From NCBI GenBank assembly GCA_944474755.1, contig OX104112.1:81109756-81173755 (forward strand): a DNA stretch of 64,000 nt, written 5' to 3'. The DNA is from Limnoperna fortunei (lineage: Eukaryota > Mollusca > Bivalvia > Mytilida > Modiolidae). The translations under genes and the position numbers were made by a program. Numbering within the stretch: position 1 is the first letter of the stretch; every line of letters starts with the position of its first letter. Of the stretch, positions 50,710 through 62,245 are shown piece after piece. The notes under the pieces were generated by a model that was given only the letters and a program-made list of their open reading frames with translations, had not been told where the DNA came from and ran no database searches.

Positions 50710-50861
50710 TAAAGAATGCCACTTATATAAAAGAATGAGCCATTGTTTAAAACATTGTTTTTTTTCTCAATAGTAAAATGTCATATAGATACAGTTGTTT
50801 CTAAATAACATTTAAAAAGCATCCTTTTTTAAAAGCTATTAAATGTCAATTCTGCAATTTT

Positions 50862-51150
50862 CTAGCTAGCTGCCATCTCACTGACAGGGCATTATGCAAA
50901 TACATGCATACCAATTCTGTAATGTTCTGCCATCTTACTGACAGGGCATTATGCAAATACATGTATACCAATTCTGTAATGTTCTGCCATCTCACTAACA
51001 GGGCATTATGCAAATACATGTATACCAATTCTGTAATGTTCTGCCATCTCACTGACAAAGCATTATGCAAATACATGTATACCAATTCTGTAATGTTCTG
51101 CCATCTCACTGACAGGGCATTATGCAAATACATATATAACAATTCTGTAA
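50862..51150. repeat. 57-bp minisatellite block, 5 copies
   Basis: GCATTATGCAAATACATGTA recurs at 50887, 50944, 51001, 51058 and 51115, exactly 57 bp apart, followed by TACCAATTCTGTAATGTTCT, GCCATCTCACTGACAGG. It is the longer relative of the 51-bp unit that follows; the difference is six bases between the ATGCA and CATA words. Confidence 0.93.
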
Positions 51151-54100
51151 TGTTCTACAATGACACTAACAGTGTTATGCATTCATAACAATTCTGTAAT
51201 GTTCTGCCATGTCACTGACAGGGTGTTATGCATACATAACAATTCTGTAATGTTCTTCCAAGTCACTGACAGGGTGTTATGCATACATAACAATTCTGTA
51301 ATGTTCTTCCATGTCACTGACAGTGTGTTATGCATACATAACATTTCTCTAATGTTCTGCCGTGTCACTGACAGTGTGTTATGTATACATAACAATTCTG
51401 TAATGTTCTGCCATGTCACTGACAGGGTGTTATGCATACATAACAATTCTGTAATGTTCTGCCGTGTCACTGACAGTGTGTTATGTATACATAACAATTC
51501 TGTAATGTTCTGCCATGTCACTGACAGGGTGTTATGCATACATAACAATTCTGTAATGTTCTGCCGTGTCACTGACAGTGTGTTATGCATACATAGCTAT
51601 TCTGTAATGTTCTGCCATGTCACTGACAGTGTGTTATGCACACATAATTTTGTATTGTTCTGCCATGTCACTGACAGTGTGTTATGCACACATAACAATT
51701 CTGTAATGTTCTGCCATGTCACTGACAGGGTGTTATGCACACATAACAATTCTGTAATGTTCTGCCATGTCACTGACAGTGTGTTATGCACACATAATTC
51801 TGTATTGTTCTGCCATGTCACTGACAGGGTTAAGCATACACAACAATTCTGTAATGTTCTGCCATGTCACTGACAGGGTGTTATTCATATATAACAATTC
51901 TGTAATGTTCTGCAATGTCTCTGACAGGGTGTTATGCATATATAACAATTCTGTAATGTTCTGCCATGTCACTGACAGGGTGTTATTCATATATAACAAT
52001 TCTGTAATGTTCTGCAATGTCTCTGACAGGGTGTTATGCATATATAACAATTCTGTAATGTTCTGCCATGTCACTGACAGGGTGTTATTCATATATAACA
52101 ATTCTGTAATGTTCTGCAATGTCTCTGACAGTGTGTTATGCATACATAACAATTCTGTAATGTTCTCCCATGTCACTGACAGTGTGTTATGCATACATAA
52201 CAATTCTGTAATGTTCTGCCATGTCACTGACAGTGTGTTATGCACACATAACAATTCTGTAATGTTCTGCCAAGTCACTGACAGTGTGTTATGCATACAT
52301 AACATTTCTGTAATGTTCTGCCGTGTCACTAACAGTGTGTTATGCATACATAACAATTCTGTAATGTTCTGCCATGTCACTGACAGTGTGTTATGCACAC
52401 ATAACAATTCTGTAATGTTCTGCCATGTCACTGACAGTGTGTTATGCATACATAACAATTCTGTAATGTTCTGCCATGTCACTGACAGTGTGTTATGCAT
52501 ACGTAACAATTCTGTAATGTTCTGCCAAGTCACTGACAGTGTGTTATGCACACATAACAATTCTGTAATGTTCTGCCATGTCACTGACAGTGTGTTATGC
52601 ATACATAACAATTCTGTAATGTTCTGCCATGTCACTGACAGTGTGTTATGCATACGTAACAATTCTGTAATGTTCTGCCAAGTCACTGACAGTGTGTTAT
52701 GCATACATAACATTTCTGTAATGTTCTGCCATGTCACTGACAGTGTGTTATGCACACATAACAATTCTGTAATGTTCTGCCATGTCACTGACAGTGTGTT
52801 ATGCATACATAACAATTCTGTAATGTTCTGCCGTGTCACTGACAGTGTGTTATGCACACATAACAATTCTGTAATGTTCTGCCATGTCACTGACAGTGTG
52901 TTATGCACACATAACAATTCTGTAATGTTCTGCCGTGTCACTGACAGTGTGTTATGCACACATAACAATTCTGTAATGTTCTGCCATGTCACTGACAGTG
53001 TGTTATGCACACATAACAATTCTGTAATGTTCTGCCAAGTCACTGACAGTGTGTTATGCACACATAACAATTCTGTAATGATCTGCCATGTCACTGACAG
53101 TGTGTTATGCATATATAACAATTCTGTAATGTTCTGCCATGTCACTGACAGGGTTTTAAGCATACACAACAATTCTGTAATGTTCTGCCATGTCACTGAC
53201 AGGTTGTTATGCATACATAACAATTCTGTAATGTTCTGCCCTGTCACTGACAGGGCGTTACGCATGCATAACAATTCTGTAATGTTCTGCCATGTCACTG
53301 ACAGTGTGTTATGTATACATAACAATTCTGTAATGTTCTGCCATGTCACTGACAGTGTGTTATGCACACATAACAATTCTGTAATGTTCTGCCAAGTCAC
53401 TGACAGTGTGTTATGCATACATAACATTTCTGTAATGTTCTGCCGTGTCACTAACAGTGTGTTATGCATACATAACAATTCTGTAATGTTCTGCCATGTC
53501 ACTGACAGTGTGTTATGCACACATAACAATTCTGTAATGTTCTGCCGTGTCACTGACAGTGTGTTATGCACACATAACAATTCTGTAATGTTCTGCCAAG
53601 TCACTGACAGTGTGTTATGCACACATAACAATTCTGTAATGATCTGCCATGTCACTGACAGTGTGTTATGCATATATAACAATTCTGTAATGTTCTGCCA
53701 TGTCACTGACAGGGTTTTAAGCATACACAACAATTCTGTAATGTTCTGCCATGTCACTGACAGGTTGTTATGCATACATAACAATTCTGTAATGTTCTGC
53801 CCTGTCACTGACAGGGCGTTACGCATGCATAACAATTCTGTAATGTTCTGCCATGTCACTGACAGTGTGTTATGTATACATAACAATTCTGTAATGTTCT
53901 GCCATGTCACTGACAGTGTGTTATGCATACATAACAATTCTGTAATGTTCTGCCATGTCACTGACAGTGTGTTATGCATACATAACAATTCTGTAATGTT
54001 CTGCCATGTCACTGACAGTGTGTTATGCATACATAGCTATTCTGTAATGTTCTGCCATGTCACTGACAGTGTGTTATGCATACATAACAATTCTGTAATG

Positions 54101-55188
54101 TTCTGCCAAGTCACTGACAGGGTGTTATGCATACATAACAATTCTGTAATGTTCTGCGATGTCACTGACAGGGTGTTATGCATACATAGCTATTCTTTAA
54201 TGTTCTGCCATGTCACTGACAGTGTGTTATGCACACATAACAATTCTGTAATGTTCTGCCAAGTCACTGACAGGGTGTTATGCACACATAACAATTCTGT
54301 AATGTTCTGCCATGTCACTGACAGTGTGTTATGCATACATAGCTATTCTGTAATGTTCTGCCATGTCACTGACAGGGTGTTATGCACACATAACAATTCT
54401 GTAATGTTCTGCCATGTCACTGACAGGGTGTTATGCACACATAACAATTCTGTAATGTTCTGCCATGTCACTGACAGTGTGTTATGCATATATAACAATT
54501 CTGTACTGTTCTGCCATGTCACTGACAGTGTGTTATGCATACATAACAATTCTGTAATGTTCTGCCATGTCACTGACAGGGTGTTATGCACACATAACAA
54601 TTCTGTAATGTTCTGCCATGTCACTGACAGTGTGTTATGCATACATAACAATTCTGTAATGTTCTGCCATGTCACTGACAGTGTGTTATGCATACATAAC
54701 ATTTCTGTAATGTTCTGCCAAGTCACTGACAGGGTGTTATGCACACATAACAGTTCTGTCATGTTCTGCCATGTCACTGACAGTGTGTTATGCATACATA
54801 ACATTTCTGTAATGTTCTGCCATGTCACTGACAGTGTGTTATGCATACATAACAATTCTGTAATGTTCTGCCATGTCACTGACAGGGTGTTATGCATACA
54901 TAACAATTCTGTAATGTTCTGCCATGTCACTGACAGGGTGTTATGCATACATAACAGTTCTGTCTTGTTCTGCCATGTCACTGACAGTGTGTTATGCATA
55001 CATAACAATTCTGTAATGTTCTGCCATGTCACTGACAGTGTGTTATGCATACATAACAATTCTGTAATGTTCTGCCATGTCACTGACAGGGTGTTATGCA
55101 CACATAACAGTTCTGTCATGTTCTGCCATGTCACTGACAGTGTGTTATGCATACATAACATTTCTGTAATGTTCTGCCAAATCACTGA
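51150..55188. repeat. 51-bp minisatellite, about 79 copies
   Basis: Unit AACAATTCTGTAATGTTCTG, CCATGTCACTGACAGTGTGT, TATGCATACAT. The junction TGTTATG-CATA-CATAACA is an inverted repeat in most units. Because 51 is a multiple of three and the unit lacks stops, the plus strand is open for 1161 codons (51767-55252, 17-residue repeat NNSVMFCHVTDSVLCIH) and the minus strand for 748 codons (51784-54030, LLCMHNTLSVTWQNITE). Higher-order copies: GATCTGCCATG at 53080 and 53641 (561 bp, 11 units) and CCGTGTCACTAACAG at 52321 and 53443 (1122 bp, 22 units). A stray unit follows at 55258-55290, after (AACTC)4 at 55194-55212. Confidence 0.96.
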
Positions 55189-56607
55189 CATAACTCAACT
55201 CAACTCAACTAAATTATGCAATAAAAACTTAAGATTTTTATATGAAGTATAATATACAGATATAACAATTCTGTAATGCTTTTCAATGTTTTATTCCATG
55301 CCTCTGAAGTTAAATAGACATAAAATCTAGCCAATTATTTTTATGGAAATATTTGTAATAGTAATCTTTTAGTATAGAAATTAACAGTTGATTTTTACTT
55401 TAATTCTAGACAACTTGAGTCTTTTCAATGTCAATACTTAAGGAAACTTCTATTATAAAGTGAAGTTTACCAGAAGATATAACAAATGAAATACGAGTAA
55501 GTTGATGAAAAAATCAGAAACCACAAGAAATGCTATAAAACAACAAAATAGAATGTATTTTCAAACATGTTAATATTATACTAAACCATGTCATATTTAT
55601 TTCTAATCAAATATTAAAAAATTATCAATACACTTGCTATTAATGGGTCTATATTATCAATGCCCTTGGATAAACGTGATGCATGCAGAATTCATATAAT
55701 ATCCATTTAATGAATGAAGCCTAACACAAGGTAAACAGCTCTCAATATGTTTGTCTTTCTAATAGTTGCAACAGCCAACACAATGTAGAAAATCAACAAA
55801 ACAAATAAATCCACACAGACTGTAGTAATATTGGATTAGTGGATTCCCTCTGTATTATTGTCTGTTATTTAATGTAAATATATAAATTTGGATTTATTGG
55901 ACTTAGTACAATGTCAATACAAATGATCAAAGTATCGGACAATTCAACCATGAAATTGTAGCATCTCTGCCTGTTGTATAACCAACTGCCATGTTTTTTC
56001 TAGATCTTATCATTTTCAGTAATAAAATGAAAGAATTGATTTTTCAGTTTTCCATTATCTCTAAAAACTATCTCTTACCTAGCAAAGAAAAATTATAAAT
56101 ATTTATTGGAAAATATTTTGCCATAATCAAACCAAACAATTGCAACTATTTGAAGTAATACAAATTGTGTAAAATATGAATCTTCAAAAGTCCATCAATC
56201 ATCCATTGCTTTGACTATGCTGCTAAAAATTTCTTAATTTCCATAAAAAATAGAAGTCTTTTATGTCAAATCATATATATTCACACTAACAAGATCTTTT
56301 TCACATTTATATCTGTAATTGAAAGCTAAACAACCAATAAATTAAATTAAAAAAACAACCATAAAGGAACAATAAACAGAATTTCTTACACTAATAGTTA
56401 TTTAGTAGTAGATCAAACAGCAGTGATCATGGATGTATTAATATTCTATTGTACTTTAGCTTCCTTTGACTTGAGATTCACAAGTTTAAGTTCAAGTAAT
56501 AGTTGTAAAATTAGACAGCGACAATAGCAGTTATCCAATGTGGTATTGTTAAAAGTGAAAGTAGCTGTACATATTGTAAATAGAAGTTTGCAGTTAATAA
56601 AAGTTAG

Positions 56608-57039
56608 AAACCTGATTCCATTTTAGTTTGGATTTCGCCACAAGATCAGCTTGTAACTCAAACATACCTGTTTAATACAACAAGAAAAAAAAAGAATGGA
56701 GATAGTTATATCAAAACTATATGCTGCCTATGCGGAGATGAGCCAGATGATCTACAACATTTTATTCTCAAGTGTCCAAAGCTGGAAAACGTTCGGAGAA
56801 GGCATCTCCGACATATCAAAAGCTACCTAGATAACCTCAGAAACGATGTTTACCAAGAGTTTGCCACCCAAAACAACCTACTTCAACTCATACTGGACTG
56901 TACAAACCAACAGATGCCGTATATCAGTAAGCTGAAAAAACAAGGTTATATAGAGCTGGATGAACTAACCAGGAACATGTGCTATAACCTACATATGGAA
57001 AGGATGAGACAGTTAAAGGAGGGGGGCAGGATTCTATAA
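56608..57039 (+). pseudogene. 5'-truncated non-LTR retrotransposon ORF2 C-terminus with zinc knuckle
   Basis: 143 open codons end in TAA at 57037. They have no ATG near their start and are bounded upstream by TAG at 56605. Peptide landmarks: SPQDQLVTQTYLFNTTRKKK, then CCLCGDEPDDLQHFILKC (C-x2-C-x8-H-x4-C), PKLENVRRRHLRHI, and a charged C-terminus NMCYNLHMERMRQLKEGG. Known: a CCHC finger of this form followed by P-x-L-x-x-x-R occurs at the C-terminus of several non-LTR reverse transcriptases. Polymerase and endonuclease parts are absent. Confidence 0.78.
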
Positions 57040-57840
57040 ATATATAAACTATGTATATTCCGATGCTTTTAGTGTTTTTAATCGAAAAAATCCAATAGTG
57101 ATGATACCCTTCTTGTATATATATCTATGAATTTTATATTTTGACTCTACGCTTGACCAAGTGCATCTTATCGTTTTAACTCAAGCATAGTGTTTTAGCA
57201 GCTTTTATAGTTTTAGAAACCGCTATACATGCCCTTTTTGATATCAGAAAGTAAAATTTTGGATTAACAATATTTAAACATTTTAGTGCATTAATGACTA
57301 TTGCCTGATATTTTACGTATAATGCTGCTTCTTGCCTTTTAGTGCTTTTAGTGCTTTTACTATAAAGTAGTAATTGTAGACTGAGTTTAATAACTCTACA
57401 TTTAAATAACTTATATGTGGATGGCTAACTGTATTATAACCCATACACTGTACATAAATGTTCACCTGACTCCGTCAACTATTCGTATTCTCACTGTGAC
57501 TATATGCACCATACACATGCAATGATGTGCACCACATATATCTATCCAGAGGATAGAGTGCGCCGACTAACGGCGGTAGTTACGTGAACAAGACAAGACA
57601 GTTGGCCAATCGGCAGCTGTCTCCCGATTTAGCCTATTATGATTGCTACCGCCCCGTAATTATGCCGGGTTTTCATCCCTAACTTAGCTCTGCTTATTTG
57701 TTTTCCAATCGGCAACTATCTCCCGATTTAGCAGCCAATCAAGACACAGCATTGTTTATCTGTTAACCTTGAGATACGACTGGTTACCGCTGTTTAGCTT
57801 TTGATTATTTATCCCATCTCGCATGCGAGACGGGAATGAA
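57040..57840 (+). mobile_element. probable 3' UTR of the retrotransposon at 56608
   Basis: Directly follows the stop codon. Repeats CTTTTAGTGCTTTTAGTGCT-like words, then a higher-GC tract with AATCGGCAGCTGTCTCCCGA and its near-copy AATCGGCAACTATCTCCCGA (about 57610 and 57708), ending near GAGACGGGAATGAAATAGTA. The change back to AT-rich sequence near 57840 suggests the element's end; no tail repeat or target duplication was identified. Confidence 0.5.
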
Positions 57841-59004
57841 ATAGTAATTATTCAGATTGTCTAAAATACTGTCTTTTGATTGGCTACCATAAGCCTTTTA
57901 CAATCATTTTATCCCTCCTCGATGGAAGCATATGATCTGATACAACCCCTTTTCTTAAAAACCATCTCCACATGACTTTTATCTTATCTCCACATGACTG
58001 GTATCCTCTTCTTTATGAATTAGCAACAAGAGAGAAAAACAATATGGCAGCAGGCTGGTTTGCTTCAACAGTAAAACTGACCATTATTGTCAATTAAGTT
58101 GGGAGTCAATCACACCCAGCCTAATCAGTAAGTCATGAACTCCCAACGTCAATGTGGACATGCTGGTGATCCATGGCAGATGACAAACCACCCTCACAAC
58201 TAGGCCCAGTTTATATATACCATGACTATGTTTAATAATAATTTAATTTCCCATGACTTTTATAACCAATAATTGGGAGTTATATTGTAAGTACTTTACA
58301 CCATTTGTTAGACCTTCCTAGTCCATGTAATCTTTTACTTAAATTCATTTCTTACATTTTGTGGTTAGTGGTTCATTATGAAATATGTACCAACAAATAA
58401 TATATGGAAATGTCTTGTTCTGTGGGTAAGAAACCTAATCATGTGATTAACTGTTAGAGTAACACCTCTACAGAATTCCTCAGACAGTTGTTTAATGATT
58501 TATGCTACACACTTAGATGAACTTATCTCGCTTGACCAAGGAAATCAGGTCAGTCCCTAGAGGTCAAAAACAGATATTCTGAAATCGAATCAAACGACAA
58601 TTGATCCTGATAACAGTTGTGTACATGTAGTTAAGAGTATATAATGTTCCTAATGTTCAGAGATAAAATATCTGATGGTTGATGGAGCTCTCTATCAATG
58701 ATGCTGTTACTGTGATACCCGATTTAGATTTCATATATAGTAAAATTACCAGAAAATGGTATTGAAATGACAAGTTACTGACATTAATCAGGAATTTACA
58801 TGTCACAAATAAAGTTGTGTTGGCAAAAAGGTAGAAGATGTAATATAACAAATATTTGCAACAGTAAAATTATAGACTGACCCTTACTCTATATCTTTCT
58901 AATTAAATAACATTAAAGGGATTTAATCATGAATTTTGAAAACAGGAAATAAAATCTAGCCTTATGTCAGGGCATTCTGATGGTTTATTTTTCTGTAATG
59001 ATTC
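57841..59004. other. intron stretch without recognisable features
   Basis: A decayed SINE-like patch may lie at 58060-58210 (ATTGTCAATTAAGTTGGGAG, CAGTAAGTCATGAACTCCCA, ACAAACCACCCTCACAACTA), resembling the head of a minus-oriented family-A SINE. A 64-codon minus frame (58657-58851) has no recognisable similarity. Confidence 0.5.
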
Positions 59005-60440
59005 TAACTACACAATGTAGATTTATGTACCCTTGAGTCATGCCATTTCCATTGTACAGTATTGATTTATCTACCCTTGTGTCATGACATTTCCATTGTA
59101 CAATGTAGATTTATCTACCCTTGAGTCATGACATTTCCACTGTACAATGTAGATTTATCTACCCTTAAGTCATGACATTTCCACTGTACATTGTAAATTT
59201 ATCTACCATTGAGTCATGACATTCTGACTGTACAATGTAGATTTATCTACCCTAGAGTCATGACATTTCCACTGTACAGTGTAGATTTATCTACCCTAGA
59301 GTCATGACATTTCCACTGTACAATGTAGATTATCTACCCTAGAGTCATGACATTTCCACTGTACAGTGTAGATTTATCTACCCTTGAGTCATGACATTTC
59401 CACTGTACAATGTAGATTTATCTACCCTAGAGTCATGACATTTCCACTGTACAATGTAGATTTATCTACCCTAGAGTCATGACATTTCCACTGTACAGTA
59501 TAGATTTATCTACCCTTGAGTCATGACATTTCCACTGTACAATGTAGATTTATCTACCCTAGAGTCATGACATTTCCACTGTACAATGTTGATTTATCTA
59601 CAATTGAGTCATGACATTTCCACTGTACAATGCAGATTTATCTACCCTTGAGTCGTGACATTCTTGCTGTACAACGTAGATTTATCTACCCTTGAGTCAT
59701 GACATTTCCACTGTACAATGTAGATTTATCTACCCTAGAGTCATGACATTTCCACTGTACAATGTAGATTATCTACCCTTGAGTCATGACATTTCCACTG
59801 TACAATGTAGATTTATCTACCCTTGAGTCATGACATTTCCACTGTACAATGTAGATTTATCTACCCTTGAGTCATCCCATTTCCACTGTACAATAGAGTC
59901 ATGACATTCCCACTGTACAATGTAGACTTATCTACCCTAGAGTCATGACATTTCCACTGTACAGTGTACATTTATCTACCCTTGAGTCATGACATTTCCA
60001 CTGTACAATGTAGATTTATCTACCATTGAGTCTAACATTTCCACTGTACAACATAGATTTATCTACCCTAGAGTCATGACATTTCCACTGTACAATGTAG
60101 ATTATCTACCTTTGAGTCATGCCATTTCCACTGTACAATGTAGATTTATCTACCCTAGAGTCATGACATTTCCACTGTACAGTGTAGATTTATCTACCCT
60201 GGAATCATGATATTTCCACTGTACAATGTAGATTTATCTTACATTAAGTCATGACATTTCGGCTGTACAATGTAGATTTATCTACCCTAGAGTCATGACA
60301 TTTCCACTGTACAGTGTAGATTTATCTACCCTTGAGTCATGACATTCCCACTGTACAATGTAGATTTATCTTACATTAAGTCATGACATTTCGGCTGTAC
60401 AATGTAGGATTACTACCATTGAGTTATGACATTCCCTCGC
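59005..60440. repeat. 44-bp minisatellite, about 32 copies
   Basis: Unit GTACAATGTAGATTTATCTA, CCCTTGAGTCATGACATTTC, CACT. Two main variants are mixed: CCCTTGAGTCATG and CCCTAGAGTCATG. About a dozen units keep TGAGTCA. TAGATTTATCTA is a near-palindrome. A truncated unit lies near 59880. The array ends about 330 bp from the putative signal-peptide exon. Confidence 0.95.
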
Positions 60441-60772
60441 TACAAAGTAGATATTTTTATGAATTTGTATTTTTTGCACTATAATATTGTGGTGCCTAGT
60501 GACAGATTTTACCATATAATCTTTTATTAATAAAAGGTCAATTGACGGTGCACTTTAATTTTTTTTTAGATTGGATGAATTAAAATTCTGTTCTCTGTGT
60601 GTTGGTGAATTCTAAATATATTGAATAGAACAATTCAATTATGTTCAATATAATGCATCGTAAAACTTGTTTCCAACTTTTTGATTTTGAATAAAATGCT
60701 ACATGAAAATCAACTTGGGAAACATGAAATTAATGAATAAATCTGAATGATTTACATGATAGATTTACATAC

Positions 60773-60832
60773 CTGGTTCTTTGATTAACGAAATCTCAAA
60801 AACTAACAGTAACCATGGATACAACAGTATTT
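60773..60832 (-). CDS. tutl: Turtle/IGSF9-like gene, probable signal-peptide exon
   Basis: Seen: a T-rich tract ending TTTTTTCAG at 60833, 60 bases, donor gtatgt from 60772. Entered in phase 1 it reads ILLYPWLLLVFEISLIKEP and leaves in phase 1, so the split codon with the Ig1 exon gives Val (KEP-V-VKAAETS). The LLYPWLLLVF core is as hydrophobic as a signal-peptide h-region and falls at the right distance from Ig1. There is no ATG in this frame, so the start Met must come from a further upstream exon, not found. Another frame with an ATG stops after six codons. The base before the exon cannot be T, because that would make a TAA codon. Confidence 0.5.
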
Positions 60833-61017
60833 CTGAAAAAATAAAAAAACTTCAGTTGTAACGTAATTTTAAGATAATTTTTTACTCACTCAACAAAATT
60901 TTGAGACTTTGATTGTACCTAGCCTCAAAAGCAATATAATTTGTTATTCCTTAGGCAAAGTTTCTTCAAGGTCCATTATAGGATACTATGTTCTACTTTT
61001 AACACATATTATGATAA

Positions 61018-61085
61018 GTCGGGGGTTTTCTCCGAATACTCCGGCTTCCTCCCCCAATGCAGTTGTTATTTCTAACATAAGTTTA
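61018..61085 (+). repeat. SINE family A core fragment
   Basis: CGGGGGTTTTCTCCGAATAC, TCCGGCTTCCTCCCCCAAT and a weak AAGTTTAACACC tail; head and tail are missing or replaced. Confidence 0.7.
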
Positions 61086-61360
61086 ACACCAACACACTAA
61101 ATAACAAAACTATAAAAATTTTGTCTGATTTAATCTTGTCATGTCTATGAGTTGTATAAGCCTCAGACCTACAAATAAAAGCTTTTTACAGTCTTCTTAC
61201 AGCTCTTCATATCCAAATTAATGCCTTTAGGAGTAATAACAAATGTCTGAATCCAAGCAATAAACGACAGACAAATTACACAGACAACTATCAACAATTT
61301 ATATTAGAAAATGACCAGAAAAATATTTACTAAGAGTAATTAAAACCTGTTGTTGGATTG

Positions 61361-61670
61361 TATGGACAAGTATATAACCACCTTGTCCAGACTAGAGTTA
61401 TTGTACTGACCAGTGCTGACCACCTGAGTTATGGTGGACATTATATAACCGCCTTGTCCAGACCAGAGGTATAGCATTGATAAGTGCTGACCACACGAGT
61501 TATCATCTTTGGCTTTGGTAATCGTTAGGTGGACATTATATAACTGCCTTGTGCAGACCAGAGGTATAGCACTGACCACTGCTGACCACCTGAGTTATCA
61601 TCTTTGGCTTTGTTAATCGTTAGGTGGACATTATATAACCGCCTTGTGCAGACCAGACATCATAGATATC
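61361..61670. repeat. 95-bp tandem repeat, about 3 copies
   Basis: GGTGGACATTATATAACCGC starts at 61433, 61528 and 61623, exactly 95 bp apart. Each is followed by CTTGT(C/G)CAGACCAGA, and full copies contain GCTGACCAC and ATCATCTTTGGCTTTG. A diverged partial copy precedes (from about 61361). Confidence 0.9.
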
Positions 61671-62245
61671 AGTACTATGATTGATGGTTTCTATCAGGCC
61701 AACGTCCTTTGTAAGGACATTATCAATGAGGCTCCTAGTTAATTTCAAGTTAATGATAATCATTACCTCAGAAATTATAAATGGAAACTTAACATTGTAT
61801 ACCTTCTTGAGATATTGGTATATTGATTTGAACATAAATGCCAATACAGTTGGACAGTACTGGTCATTGTCGGTCAGCTACAGCCACAAATGACAAATGG
61901 ATATGCCAATACATGGTCAGTCACCATTATAGAGTAGGGACAATGACAAAACTTAAATCTCTAAGGGGCAGTACTAATAAAAAAGAAGATTTTTTTCCAC
62001 TTTTTGGAGAAATTAAACTGAGAAATTTGTTTGTATTAAGCTTAAATCAATCTAAAACAATTACGAAAAAATACAGAGAAGAAAAATTTCAGAAAAACAG
62101 TTTGTATTTCTCTTCCTCTATGGTACACTAAATAATGAAATTAAATTTATCAAACATGGAACAAAACAAGTTCATTAGTCTAAGAGATAAGAAAACTGAC
62201 TCCAATTTTAAGGGAAATAACCCAGAATCACATCTAACCATAAAC

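Larger units (their letters stand above)
25681..60772 (-). other. 35-kb intron between signal-peptide and Ig1 exons
   Basis: If the exon at 60773 is right, this single phase-1 intron holds most tandem arrays of the window (29281-29604, 31606-31926, 43667-45686, 50862-55188, 59005-60440), several SINEs, a Tigger-like element and two retrotransposon ends. The stretches 25681-28600, 29605-31605, 32117-34287, 38246-41290, 42493-43666, 47577-49237 and 55291-56607 show nothing recognisable beyond AT-rich sequence and scattered non-homologous short frames. Confidence 0.6.

Noticed and set aside
51767..55252. 1161-codon plus-strand frame, and the 748- and 282-codon minus-strand frames over the same region
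   Set aside because: They are generated by a 51-bp stop-free tandem repeat open on both strands, lying inside an intron; there is no start context, domain or codon bias to support a protein.
61190..61215. Possible ATG exon on the minus strand (ATGAAGAGC then a gtaaga donor)
   Set aside because: Joining its last base T to the AA that starts the exon at 60832 would create a TAA stop.
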